DNA from: JBBRHQ01 sp963840235
Lineage (GTDB): Bacteria; Actinomycetota; Thermoleophilia; Solirubrobacterales; 70-9
Length of the DNA stretch: 64,000 nucleotides
Direction of reading: 5' to 3'
Assembly (NCBI GenBank): GCA_963840235.1
Contig: CAWIYC010000005.1
Coordinates: 411,890 to 475,889, forward strand
In this document: in pieces, positions 52,077 through 60,756 of the stretch
Position numbering within the stretch: the stretch's first letter is position 1
How the letters are laid out: every line of letters begins with the position of its first letter
Notes under the pieces: generated by a model
Told to the model about the DNA's origin: nothing
The model's input: only the letters and a program-made list of their open reading frames with translations
Databases searched by the model: none
Made by a program: the position numbers and the translations under genes

Positions 52077-54361
52077 CGAGGCGCCGGGCCCGGGCCCGGG
52101 TCACCGGGACGGTCCAGGGGGTGGGATTCCGTCCCTTCGTCCACCGGAGGGCGCAGGAGCTGGAAGTGAGCGGCTGGGTGCTGAACGACCACGAAGGGGT
52201 GCTGATCGAGGTCGAGGGCAGCGCCGGCGCCGTCGCCGCGCTGCTGCGCTCGCTGCGCCAGCAGGCCCCGCCGCTGGCCCGTGTCGAAGCGGTCGAGGTC
52301 TGGGATCTGGCCCCCAGCGGGGGCTCGGGCTTCGAGATCCGTCCCAGCGACGGCAGCGGGGAGCCGGATGCCGCGGTCTCGCCCGATGCCGCGACCTGCG
52401 ACGCGTGCCTGGCCGAACTGCTCGACCTGGGGAACCGCCGCTACCGCTACCCGTTCATCAACTGCACCGACTGCGGGCCCCGCTTCAGCATCGTCGACGG
52501 GGTCCCCTACGACCGTGCCCTGACAACGATGGCCTCGTTCGAGATGTGCGAGAGCTGCCGGGCCGAGTTCGATGACCCGGGCGACCGCCGCTTCCACGCC
52601 CAACCCAACGCCTGCACGCGCTGCGGCCCCCGTGCGCGCCTGCTCGACCGCAGCGGCGAGCCGCTGCCATCCACCGGGGCCGAGGACAGCGTCGCCAGCG
52701 CGGCACGGGCGCTGCGAGAGGGATCGATCGTCGCCATCAAGGGGCTCGGCGGTTACCACCTCGCCTGCCGCGCCGACGACGAATCCGCCGTCGCCGCTCT
52801 GCGCAGGCGAAAGCACCGCGAGGAAAAGCCCTTTGCGCTGATGGCCGCGGACCTGGCGGCCGCTGCCGCGCTGGTCGAGATCGATGCCGCCGGAGCCGCC
52901 CTGCTCGGGGGCCGCGAGCGCCCGATCGTTCTCCTTCCCCGCCGCCAGGGTGCCGAGGTCGCGGCCTCGGTGGCGCCGGACCTCTCCGAGCTCGGCCTGA
53001 TGCTTCCCTACTCGCCGCTCCATCACCTGCTGCTGGGTGACGCCGGCGTCACCCTGGTGATGACCAGCGGCAACGTCTCCGACGAGCCGATCGCCTACCA
53101 CGACGCCGAGGCGATCCAGCGCTTGGGCGCCATCGCCGACCTCTTCCTCGTCCACGACCGGCCGATCGCAACCCGCACCGAGGACTCGGTCCTGCGACCG
53201 CTCGGCGGACGGCCGCTGATGCTGCGGCGCTCGCGCGGCTTCGTTCCCTCCCCCACCTCCCTTCCGATCGAAGCCGGCGCCCACCTGCTCGCCGTCGGCG
53301 CCGAGCTCAAGAGCACCTTCTGTCTGGCCCGCGGGCGCCACGCCTGGACCGGGCCCCACATCGGCGACCTCCGGGACTTCGAGTCCCTGGCCTCCTTCGG
53401 CGAGGGGATCGAGCACCTCCAGCGGCTGTTCGCGGTCGAGCCGGCGCTCTGCGCCCACGACCTGCATCCCTCCTACCTCTCGACCCGCTACGCGCTCGAG
53501 CGCGAGGGGGTCGAGGCGGTCGGCGTCCAGCACCACCACGCCCACCTCGCCGCCTGCCTGGCCGAGCACGGGGTGACCGACACTGCCGTCGGCGCGATCT
53601 ACGACGGCGCCGGGTACGGCACCGACGGGACCATCTGGGGCGGGGAGATCCTCGCCGGCGACCTGGCGCGATGCGAGCGGCAAGGGTCGCTGTGGCCGCT
53701 GCGGCTCCCGGGGGGGGACGCGGCCGTGCGCGAGCCCTGGCGGATGGCCTGCTCCTGGCTTGCCGCCGCGCACCGGACTAAGAGCCCGGAGCTGCCCGAG
53801 GCCCTCGACGGCGAGGTCGACCCCCTCGCCTGGCGCAACGTCTGCCGGATCGCGGCCGGCGGCCCTACCTCGCCGCTGACCAGCAGCATGGGCCGGCTGT
53901 TCGACGCGGTGGCGGCGCTCTGCGGGATCCGATCCCGGGTCAGCTACGAGGGCCAGGCGGCGATCGAGCTGGAGGCCGCCTGCGCCGGGGGCGAGCAGGG
54001 TTGCTACCCCCTGCCGCTGGCCGAGGCCGACGGCCGAATCCTGCTCGACGCCCGCGAGACGATCCTCGCCGTCGAGCGCGACCTCTCCGACCGGGTCGGG
54101 GTGGCGCTGGTCGCCGCCCGCTTCCACGAGGCGGTGGCTAATGCCACGGCCGAGGCCTGCGCCCGCGCCGCCGCAGGACCGATGCCGGTGGTTCTATCCG
54201 GGGGTGTCTTCCAGAACCGGCGCCTGCTCACGCGCACGGCGGCGATCCTGCGTGACCGCGGGTTCGAGGTGCTCGTACCCGAACTGCTGCCGCCCAACGA
54301 CGGCGGCATCTCCTACGGCCAGGCGGCTGTCGCCGCCGCCCGCTTGGCCGAGCACAGCTAG
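52073..54361 (+). CDS. hypF: hydrogenase maturation carbamoyltransferase HypF
   Basis: 762 residues. HypF makes carbamoyl-AMP from carbamoyl phosphate and passes the carbamoyl to HypE. Order: acylphosphatase-like domain (RVTGTVQGVGFRPF with the catalytic Arg, then WVLNDHEG), zinc-finger cysteines (CDACLAEL, CTDCGPRF, CESCRAEF, CTRCGPR), YrdC-like domain (IKGLGGYHLACRADDESAV; RRSRGFVPSP), and Kae1-like domain (GVQHHHAHLAACLAEHG; YEGQAAIELE). The conserved N-terminus begins before any ATG/GTG/TTG; the only upstream in-frame codon at a good distance from GCGGGAG is ATA 52073, overlapping the SIS stop (ATAG). The first standard start, GTG 52121, would remove the first strand. Confidence 0.93.
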   Translation: MARRRARARVTGTVQGVGFRPFVHRRAQELEVSGWVLNDHEGVLIEVEGSAGAVAALLRSLRQQAPPLARVEAVEVWDLAPSGGSGFEIRPSDGSGEPDAAVSPDAATCDACLAELLDLGNRRYRYPFINCTDCGPRFSIVDGVPYDRALTTMASFEMCESCRAEFDDPGDRRFHAQPNACTRCGPRARLLDRSGEPLPSTGAEDSVASAARALREGSIVAIKGLGGYHLACRADDESAVAALRRRKHREEKPFALMAADLAAAAALVEIDAAGAALLGGRERPIVLLPRRQGAEVAASVAPDLSELGLMLPYSPLHHLLLGDAGVTLVMTSGNVSDEPIAYHDAEAIQRLGAIADLFLVHDRPIATRTEDSVLRPLGGRPLMLRRSRGFVPSPTSLPIEAGAHLLAVGAELKSTFCLARGRHAWTGPHIGDLRDFESLASFGEGIEHLQRLFAVEPALCAHDLHPSYLSTRYALEREGVEAVGVQHHHAHLAACLAEHGVTDTAVGAIYDGAGYGTDGTIWGGEILAGDLARCERQGSLWPLRLPGGDAAVREPWRMACSWLAAAHRTKSPELPEALDGEVDPLAWRNVCRIAAGGPTSPLTSSMGRLFDAVAALCGIRSRVSYEGQAAIELEAACAGGEQGCYPLPLAEADGRILLDARETILAVERDLSDRVGVALVAARFHEAVANATAEACARAAAGPMPVVLSGGVFQNRRLLTRTAAILRDRGFEVLVPELLPPNDGGISYGQAAVAAARLAEHS

Positions 54362-54756
54362 TCGCTGCCGTCCAGCTCCGCCACCAGCTGCTCGACCCGG
54401 GCGGCGATCTGATCGCGGGTGTCCCTGACCTCCGCCGCCGGGCGGCCCTTGGGGTCTGCCAGCTCCCACTCGAGATAGCGCCTGCCTGGGACATATGGGC
54501 ACTGATCGCCGCAGCCCATGGTGATGACCACGTCCGCCCACTCGGCGTCGGCGGGCTCGAGGCGGCGGGGGACGCGGGCGGAGAGGTCGATGCCGAGCTC
54601 CGCCATCGCCTCGATGACCTCGGGGTGGAGGTGCTCGGCCGGGGTGGTCCCGGCCGAGCGGGCCTGGTGGCGCCCGGCGGCGGCGCGGGCGAAGAGTGCC
54701 TCGCTCATCTGCGAGCGCCCGGCGTTGTGGAGGCAGACGAAGAGGACCTTGGCCAT
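54358..54756 (-). CDS. arsC: arsenate reductase (LMW-phosphatase type)
   Basis: 132-residue thioredoxin-coupled arsenate reductase that turns As(V) into As(III). P-loop VCLHNAGRSQMSEALF (CX5R), ARSAGTTPAEHLHPEVIEAM, and CGDQCPYVPGRRYLEWELADPKGR with the two additional redox Cys and the catalytic DPKG Asp. Its ATG overlaps the stop of the aquaglyceroporin gene (TGATG), and its own stop overlaps hypF's by three bases. Confidence 0.93.
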   Translation of the reverse strand: MAKVLFVCLHNAGRSQMSEALFARAAAGRHQARSAGTTPAEHLHPEVIEAMAELGIDLSARVPRRLEPADAEWADVVITMGCGDQCPYVPGRRYLEWELADPKGRPAAEVRDTRDQIAARVEQLVAELDGSD

Positions 54757-55442
54757 CAGGGCTCCGCCGCCGGCTCGGCGGGTTCCCCCCGCACCAGCTG
54801 ATAGGCCAGAGCGCCGAGGGCGGCGCCGATGACCGGGCCCACGAGGTAGATCCAGAAGTCGGTCCAGACACCACTCGCCAGGGCCGGGCCGAGGCTCCGC
54901 GCCGGGTTCATCGAGGCGCCGGTCACAGGGCCGCCGAAGATCGCGTCGAGGCCGACGGTGCCGCCGATGGCGATCGCCGCCGCCGCACCGACCGCGCGGG
55001 TGTCGGTGGCGACCGCCATGATCACGAACATGAGGAGAGCGGTGAGCATGGCCTCGTAGATGAGGGCGCTTCCGACGCCGATGCTGGGGACGGTTGCGCC
55101 GAGCTGAGCCGGCTGGTCCGGCCAGACGGCGAGCAGAAGCAGGGCGGCGACAATCGCCCCTACGCACTGGGCGGCGATGTATGCGAGCGCCTCGCGGGCG
55201 GGGAAGTGACGGCTGAGCGAGAAGGCAATCGTCACCGCGGGATTGATGTGGGCGCCGGAGAGATGGCCGGTGGCGTAGACCATGACCATGATCACGAGGC
55301 CGAAGACGAGTGCGATCCCGACGGTGCCCAGGTCCCCGTCGTAGCTGGCGTTGGTGACCGCGGCGCCGCAGCCGGCAAAGACCAGGGCGAAGGCGGCCAG
55401 GGCCTCGGCGGCGCTGCGGCGGGCGAGATCCGGGCGCTTCAT
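54756..55442 (-). CDS. MIP-family channel (aquaglyceroporin), arsenic-linked
   Basis: 228-residue major intrinsic protein. Both half-repeats carry NPA boxes: GAHINPAVTIAFS and GASMNPARSLGPAL, with six helices. Beside arsC, members act as As(III) exits (as AqpS does in some soil bacteria), so arsenate would be reduced then leave as neutral arsenite. The role is inferred from location. It diverges from arsR, with a 55 bp intergenic region. Confidence 0.92.
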   Translation of the reverse strand: MKRPDLARRSAAEALAAFALVFAGCGAAVTNASYDGDLGTVGIALVFGLVIMVMVYATGHLSGAHINPAVTIAFSLSRHFPAREALAYIAAQCVGAIVAALLLLAVWPDQPAQLGATVPSIGVGSALIYEAMLTALLMFVIMAVATDTRAVGAAAAIAIGGTVGLDAIFGGPVTGASMNPARSLGPALASGVWTDFWIYLVGPVIGAALGALAYQLVRGEPAEPAAEP

Positions 55443-55461
55443 CGGGGCCGAAGACTAAAGC

Positions 55462-55500
55462 TTGACAATCATCTATTCAATCGATATATGTATATAGATG
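55462..55500 (+). promoter_or_regulatory. arsR promoter and operator-like palindrome
   Basis: TTGACA (55462-55467) is followed at 17 bp by TATATG (55485-55490), a near-consensus σ70 promoter placing the transcript start close to the ATG at 55498, so the mRNA may be leaderless. CATCTAT (55470-55476) and ATAGATG (55494-55500) are inverted repeats overlapping it, a likely ArsR operator. Confidence 0.7.
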
Positions 55501-55851
55501 GCTGTCGATTTGGAGCTCGCCCCCAAGCAGAAGCGCCCTGCCGGCGAGCCATGCTGCGAGCCGGTCGTCTATCCCGATGTAGCCCGCCAGCAGGCTGAGA
55601 GCATGGCCCGGATCGCCAAGGCTCTCGGTGACCCGATCCGCCTGCAACTGGTGGACGTGCTGCGAAAGCACGCGGGCAAGGTGTGCGTCTGCGAGCTGGT
55701 GCCCCTGTTCGACCTCTCCCAGCCGACCGTCTCGCATCACCTCAAGGTCCTGCGGCAGGCCGGGATCGTCGATTCCGAGCGCCGCGGCCTCTGGGCCTAC
55801 TACTACGTCAACCCCGAAGCGCTGAAGGAGATCTCGGCATGGCTGAGCTAG
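55498..55851 (+). CDS. arsR: ArsR-family metalloregulator
   Basis: 117-residue winged-helix repressor. Helix region KALGDPIRLQLVDVLRKHAGKVCVCELVPLFDLSQPTVSHHLKVLRQAGIVDSERRGLWAYYYVNPEAL is canonical, with the arsenite-binding CVC in the metal-binding helix. An N-terminal EPCCEP adds two more Cys that could bind As(III). It would repress both itself and the divergent aqp-arsC genes. arsM begins inside its 3' end. Confidence 0.94.
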   Translation: MAVDLELAPKQKRPAGEPCCEPVVYPDVARQQAESMARIAKALGDPIRLQLVDVLRKHAGKVCVCELVPLFDLSQPTVSHHLKVLRQAGIVDSERRGLWAYYYVNPEALKEISAWLS

Positions 55852-56753
55852 AGACCGCGACCTGCTGTCCACCGGCCGTGCAGGAGTCCTGCTGCGAGCC
55901 GGAGGCGAAGTCCGAGTGCTGCGACGAGGCACACGGCGACGGCTGCGGCTGCGCCGCAGCCCAGGCCGTTCCCGCCGAGCCGGCGGACGTCCGCGAAGCC
56001 GTTCGCGAGCGCTACGCGTCCGCGGCCGCCGCGGTCCGCCAGGCCGAGGAGCAAGCCGAGGCGGAGCGACCCTCGTGCGGCTGCGGCCCGGCGGTCCTGC
56101 CCGGGGGCAAGACGGAGGTCTTCGGCGCCGCGCTCTATGGAGACGCCGACCGCGAGGCGCTCCCGGACGCGGCCAGCCTGGCCTCGCTGGGGTGCGGAAA
56201 CCCGACCGCGGTGGCCGAGCTGCACCACGGCGAAACCGTTCTCGACCTCGGCTCCGGGGGCGGCATCGATGTCCTGCTCTCGGCGCGACGGGTCGGCGAG
56301 ACCGGCAAGGCGTACGGACTCGACATGACCGACGAGATGCTCGAGCTTGCCCGCTCCAACCAGCGGGCGGCCGGGGTCGAGAACGCCGAGTTCCTCAAGG
56401 GCACGATCGAGCACGTGCCGCTGCCGAGCGACTCGGTGGACGTGATCATCTCCAACTGCGTCATCAACCTCTCCGGCGACAAGCCCGCCGTCTTCCGCGA
56501 GGCAGCCCGGGTGCTCAGGCCCGGCGGGCGCTTCGCGGTCAGCGACGTCGTCGCCGACCCCGACATGGACGAGGCCACCCGCCGGGACATGCAGCAATGG
56601 ACGGGCTGCATCGCCGGGGCGCTGACCGAGGACGACTTCCGCCGCCAGCTCGAGGCGGCCGGGTTCGAGGACGTCGAGGTCCAGCCGACCCACCGGGTGC
56701 ACGAGCACGCCACCTCGGCGATCGTCAGGGCCCGGGTCCCGACGGGCCGATGA
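55839..56753 (+). CDS. arsM: arsenite methyltransferase
   Basis: 304-residue SAM-dependent As(III) methyltransferase. SAM motif ETVLDLGSGGGIDVLLSARRVG, GLDMTDEMLELARSN, and the substrate cysteines in SLGCGNP, ISNCVINL and QWTGCIAGAL. The first ~38 residues are very Cys-rich (CCPPAVQESCCEPEAKSECC...CGC), beyond what the family usually has. ATG 55839 overlaps arsR by 13 bp, preceded by GAAGGAG. The product (methylated arsenic) would be volatile or exported. Confidence 0.95.
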   Translation: MAELETATCCPPAVQESCCEPEAKSECCDEAHGDGCGCAAAQAVPAEPADVREAVRERYASAAAAVRQAEEQAEAERPSCGCGPAVLPGGKTEVFGAALYGDADREALPDAASLASLGCGNPTAVAELHHGETVLDLGSGGGIDVLLSARRVGETGKAYGLDMTDEMLELARSNQRAAGVENAEFLKGTIEHVPLPSDSVDVIISNCVINLSGDKPAVFREAARVLRPGGRFAVSDVVADPDMDEATRRDMQQWTGCIAGALTEDDFRRQLEAAGFEDVEVQPTHRVHEHATSAIVRARVPTGR

Positions 56754-57580
56754 GCACCGGCGATGGGCCGGCACTGAAGGCGCCCCAGCAGCTCTACGAC
56801 GATTGGGAGCACGCACACTGGGCGGCCCAGGACATAGAACTGGGTCGCGACCCGGACGACTGGGCCGGGCTGGAGGACTCCGAGCGCGACCTCCTCTACT
56901 GGGTCCTGAGCTCGCTGATGGTCGCCGAGGAGCGGATCTCGACCCAGTTCTGCGGCCTCGTGCTGGCCCAGGACGACGAGGAGGAGGGCTCATATCTCTC
57001 GACCCAGCTGGTTGACGAGGTCCGCCACATGCAGTTCTACGCCCGCTTCCAGAATCAGGTGATCGCCGACCCGGCGGCGATTGCCGCCCACGTCGCCCGC
57101 GCCCGCGAGGTCCTCGGAGACCCCTTCAGGAGGGTCTTCGACCAGGCCCTTGTCAGCGCCCACGACCGCCTCCTCCTCGAGCCCCGCAACCGCGAGGCCA
57201 AGGTCGACTTCGTCACCATCTACCACATGGTGATCGAGGGGACCCTCGGCCTCACCGCCTCGCACTTCCTCATCGACTTCCTCGAGCAGCGGGGACAGCT
57301 GCCCGGCTTCGTCGACGGCTACAGCCGCATCGCCGCCGATGAGCAGCGCCACATCGCCTACGGGACCTGGTTCCTGCGCGAGGCGGTCAGAGAGGACCCG
57401 GCGATGGCCGACGTGGTTCGGATCCGGCTCCACGACCTCCTGCCGGCGGTGGCCGAGTCGATCTCACCCCCCAGCGAGGGAGCCTGGGACGTGCTCGAGG
57501 TCGAGGACGGCGCCCTGGCGGAGTTCGGACTGGGAGCCCTCAACCGCCGCCTCGGCCTGATCGGCGTCAGCCTGAGCTGA
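56750..57580 (+). CDS. R2-like ligand-binding oxidase (R2lox)-like di-metal protein
   Basis: 276-residue ferritin-like/ribonucleotide-reductase-R2-fold protein. Metal ligands line up as E60 (in VAEERIS), E90xxH93 (DEVRHMQF), E163 (MVIEGTLG) and E198xxH201 (DEQRHIAYG). Tyr158 is five residues before E163, as is the cross-link Tyr of R2lox; the partner Val position (E+3) is Ile63. The N-terminal DDWAGL...SERDLL also matches R2lox rather than true R2; no RNR large-subunit tail is seen. It overlaps arsM by 4 bp (ATGA), so it is coupled to arsenic methylation. Substrate unknown. Confidence 0.82.
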   Translation: MSTGDGPALKAPQQLYDDWEHAHWAAQDIELGRDPDDWAGLEDSERDLLYWVLSSLMVAEERISTQFCGLVLAQDDEEEGSYLSTQLVDEVRHMQFYARFQNQVIADPAAIAAHVARAREVLGDPFRRVFDQALVSAHDRLLLEPRNREAKVDFVTIYHMVIEGTLGLTASHFLIDFLEQRGQLPGFVDGYSRIAADEQRHIAYGTWFLREAVREDPAMADVVRIRLHDLLPAVAESISPPSEGAWDVLEVEDGALAEFGLGALNRRLGLIGVSLS

Positions 57581-57648
57581 GGTTCGCCGACGCGGAAGCT
57601 GGGTATGCGGCCAACGATGGCCCGTTCAATTATGGAAGGGTTCTTCCT

Positions 57649-59793
57649 GTGACGGCTCGCCTGGCGCTCCTCGCCGACATCGCCTATCGGCGCCGTGGCC
57701 GCATGGTCATCGCCTGGATCGTTGCCATGATCGGCGCCTTCGCGCTGAGCGGGGCTTTCGCGGGCAAGTTCCAGGCCGATTACTCGACCCCCGGCTCGGA
57801 GTCGAAGCGGGCGAGCCAGCTGATCGAGCAGAAGTTCGGCGGCTACTCGGGCAGCACGATCGACGTCGTCTGGAAGGCCGATCAGGGCGCCACCGCTCCG
57901 GCCATCAAGCGAAAGGTCGACACATTCCTCGCCCAGGCGTCGAAGCTCAACGGCGTCGGCCGGCCCCAGCCGACCCGGGTCGCGCCCGGTGGCAAGATCG
58001 CGGCGACCGGTCTGCTGCTGACCGAGCAGCCCTGGGACGTCCCAAGGCAAACCGGCAAGGACCTGATCAGCCTCGCCGAGGAGACCAGCGGTGACGGTCT
58101 CGAGCTCAAGCTCGGCGGCGGTCCGATCCAGGACGCCGAGAGCGGCACCGGCCCCGAGGGTTACGGGTTGCTCGGCGCCGCGATCGTCCTGCTGATCGCC
58201 TTCGGGTCGGTCGTCGCAGCCGGCTTGCCGATCGCGATCGCCCTGTTCGGGCTCGGAATCACCTCCGCGCTGGTCGGCCTGCTCGCAGCTGTCATCGATG
58301 TCCCAGACTGGTCGACGGCGATCTCCGGCCTGATCGGAATCGGGGTCGGTGTCGACTATGCGCTGCTGGTGCTGACGCGCTTCCGCAGCGCGCTCGATGG
58401 CGGAAAGAACCCGCACGACGCCGTGATCGAGGCCGTCAGCACCGCCGGCCGCAGCGTCATCATCGCCGGCTCGACGGTGGTGATCGCGATGCTCGGGCTC
58501 TTCTTCGTCGGCGTCAGCTACATGTACGGGGTGGCGCTGGCGGCGAGCATCGCGGTGCTGGTCGTTATGTCCGCCTCGATCACCCTGCTCCCGGCGCTTC
58601 TCGGCTTTGCCGGGCGCAAGGTGGACCGGCTGAGGATCCCCTTCCTCGGCCGCCGCAAGCTGCACGAGGTGGGCGATTCGCCGGCATTCCGCTGGGCCCA
58701 CATGGTCCAGCGCCGCCCTTGGCTCGCGGCGATCTCGGCGACGGCGGTGCTGCTGGCTCTCGCCGCGCCGGCGCTCGCCATGCGCCTCGGCTTCCCCGAT
58801 GCCGGCAACGACCCTCCCGGCAAGATGACCCGCCAGTCCTACGACCTGCTCAGCGAGGGCTTCGGCCCCGGCGCCAACGGGCCGTTGCTGGTTGCGGCCG
58901 AGCTGCCCACCCCGGCCTCGGCGCAGAAGCTCGGCGCCCTCGCCGGCGAGGCCAGGGCCGATCCCGACGTGGCGACGGTCGTCCCGCCACAGCTCAATCA
59001 GAGCGCTGACGCGGCGATCGTCACGGTGATCCCGAAGAGCGGCCCGCAGTCCGTGCAGACCACCGACCTCGTCAACCGACTTCGAGACGAGATCATTCCG
59101 AGCGCGATCGGCGGCTCGGGCATCCGCGCCGAGGTTGGGGGAACGACGGCGAGCTTCGAGGACCAGAGCAACTACATCAAGGACCGGCTGCCGGTGTTCA
59201 TCGCGGGAATCGTCGGCCTCTCGTTCCTGCTCCTGCTGCTCGCCTTCCACTCACCGCTGATCTCGCTCAAGGCCGGGATCATGAACCTGCTCTCGATCGG
59301 CGCCTCCTACGGGGTGATGACGCTGGTCGCCCAGGGCGGCACGGTGGGCGGGCTGATCGGGATCGACCACGAGGTCCCGATCGCCCCGTTCATGCCGGTG
59401 ATGATGTTCGCGATCCTCTTCGGGCTCTCGATGGACTACGAGGTGTTCCTGATCTCGCGCATCCGCGAGGAGTTCCTCAAGGACGGCGACACCACCCGCG
59501 CGGTAGCCGACGGCCTGGCCAAGACCGCCCGCGTGATCACCGCCGCGGCGGCAATCATGATCGTCGTCTTCCTCGCCTTCCTTACCGCCCCTGACGTGTT
59601 CCTGAAGCTGCTGGGGATTGGGATGGCGACGGCGATCCTCGTCGACGCGACGATCGTGCGCATGGTGCTCGTCCCGGCGGTGATGCAGCTACTCGGGAGG
59701 CGAAACTGGTGGATACCCGCCTGGCTCGAGCGGGCTCTCCCCAGCCTCGACGTCGAGCCCGTCGCCGCCGGAGCAACCGCGGGCCGATCCTGA
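57649..59793 (+). CDS. MMPL-family RND transporter
   Basis: 714 residues, GTG start at 57649. Two six-helix halves with an extracytoplasmic loop each. MMPL signatures: GIGVGVDYALLVLTRFRSAL and GLSMDYEVFLISRIREEFLKDG (the functional Asp-Tyr pairs), and loops after TM1 with KFQADYSTPGSESKRASQLI. Family members export lipids, siderophores or drugs in actinobacteria. It is 68 bp from the R2lox gene, on the same strand; a link to arsenic is not shown. Confidence 0.93.
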   Translation: MTARLALLADIAYRRRGRMVIAWIVAMIGAFALSGAFAGKFQADYSTPGSESKRASQLIEQKFGGYSGSTIDVVWKADQGATAPAIKRKVDTFLAQASKLNGVGRPQPTRVAPGGKIAATGLLLTEQPWDVPRQTGKDLISLAEETSGDGLELKLGGGPIQDAESGTGPEGYGLLGAAIVLLIAFGSVVAAGLPIAIALFGLGITSALVGLLAAVIDVPDWSTAISGLIGIGVGVDYALLVLTRFRSALDGGKNPHDAVIEAVSTAGRSVIIAGSTVVIAMLGLFFVGVSYMYGVALAASIAVLVVMSASITLLPALLGFAGRKVDRLRIPFLGRRKLHEVGDSPAFRWAHMVQRRPWLAAISATAVLLALAAPALAMRLGFPDAGNDPPGKMTRQSYDLLSEGFGPGANGPLLVAAELPTPASAQKLGALAGEARADPDVATVVPPQLNQSADAAIVTVIPKSGPQSVQTTDLVNRLRDEIIPSAIGGSGIRAEVGGTTASFEDQSNYIKDRLPVFIAGIVGLSFLLLLLAFHSPLISLKAGIMNLLSIGASYGVMTLVAQGGTVGGLIGIDHEVPIAPFMPVMMFAILFGLSMDYEVFLISRIREEFLKDGDTTRAVADGLAKTARVITAAAAIMIVVFLAFLTAPDVFLKLLGIGMATAILVDATIVRMVLVPAVMQLLGRRNWWIPAWLERALPSLDVEPVAAGATAGRS

Positions 59794-59837
59794 GTCGCCG
59801 TGGAGGAGTCCGTTCCAGCCAACGAGAGGAGACAGTC

Positions 59838-60323
59838 ATGCAGCAGAGGATCGTCCCGAACCTCTGGTTCGACACCGAGGCCGAGGAGGCCGCCAGCTTC
59901 TACACGTCGATCTTTGAGAACTCGCGCATCGTCAACGTCGCCCACTACACCGAGGCCGGACCGCGAGCGGCCGGCACGGTGATGACGGTGGAGTTCGAGC
60001 TGGACGGTCAGCGATTCGTCGGCATCAACGGCGGCCCCCAGTTCACCTTCGATGAGGCCGTCTCCTTCCAGATCACCTGCGAGACCCAGGACGAGGTCGA
60101 CTCCTACTGGGAACGTCTGACCGAGGGCGGTGAGGAGGGACAGTGCGGCTGGCTCAAGGACCGCTTCGGCCTCTCCTGGCAGGTTGTCCCGACAGGGATG
60201 GAGGAGCTGTTCGCCGACCCGGACCCGATGAAGGCCGAGCGGGCGATGAAGGCGATGCTGGGCATGCGCAAGCTCGACATTGCCGCACTGCGCAACGCGG
60301 CCGAAGGCGTCGGAGCGAGCTGA
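59838..60323 (+). CDS. VOC-family (PhnB/DUF-like) protein
   Basis: 161 residues of the 3-demethylubiquinone-9 3-methyltransferase/PhnB-like VOC group (RIVPNLWFDTEAEEAASFYTSIFENSRIVNVAHYTEAG; GTVMTVEFELDGQRFVGINGGPQFTFDEAVSFQITCETQDEVDSYWERLTEGGEEGQCGWLKDRFGLSWQVVP). The name of the family is historical; function is usually unknown. ATG 59838 follows GAGAGGA. Confidence 0.88.
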   Translation: MQQRIVPNLWFDTEAEEAASFYTSIFENSRIVNVAHYTEAGPRAAGTVMTVEFELDGQRFVGINGGPQFTFDEAVSFQITCETQDEVDSYWERLTEGGEEGQCGWLKDRFGLSWQVVPTGMEELFADPDPMKAERAMKAMLGMRKLDIAALRNAAEGVGAS

Positions 60324-60552
60324 GCGGCGGGCGAGCCATACCGGCCTAGCGACCGACCCCGTCATCTGTAAGCGAGCCTAAACACTCGCAACCCGTCCGG
60401 CTGCAGGCTCTCGCTTCGCACGCGGAGCTGCAGCTAGACTGGTCCTACGGGTCGGGCGTTTGTTCGACTGAAGCAGTGCCCCGCGTTTCCGCAATCGTGC
60501 CTCCCGGCACCCTCCGCGTTTTCGCTGTGCACCCACACGGAGGGAACCGAAG

Positions 60553-60756
60553 ATGGCCACAGGAACCGTGAAATGGTTCAACGACGACAAGGGCTTCGGA
60601 TTCATTACACCGGATGACCGCGGCGAGGACCTGTTCGTGCACCACAGCGCGATCCAGGGCGACGGCTTCAAGTCACTGGCCGAGGGCGCGAAGGTGAGCT
60701 ACGACGCCGAGCAGGGCGCCAAGGGCCCGGCGGCCGCGAACGTCCAGGCGCGCTGA
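60553..60756 (+). CDS. cold shock protein (CspA-like)
   Basis: 67-residue single CSD. RNP1 KGFGFIT and RNP2 DLFVHHSAI lie in GTVKWFNDDKGFGFITPDD... It binds single-stranded RNA/DNA and may act as an RNA chaperone. A 229 bp gap precedes it, holding a typical long cspA-type 5' leader; no riboswitch or other gene is recognised in it. GGAGGG lies before the ATG. Confidence 0.95.
   Translation: MATGTVKWFNDDKGFGFITPDDRGEDLFVHHSAIQGDGFKSLAEGAKVSYDAEQGAKGPAAANVQAR

Noticed and set aside
47005..54361. Complete hydrogenase operon
   Set aside because: Only maturation genes are present; no NiFe large or small subunit motif was found anywhere in the window.
56750..57580. Ribonucleotide reductase R2 subunit (nrdB/nrdF)
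   Set aside because: No large subunit nearby, too short, no R1-binding C-terminal tail, and the Tyr-E spacing matches R2lox.
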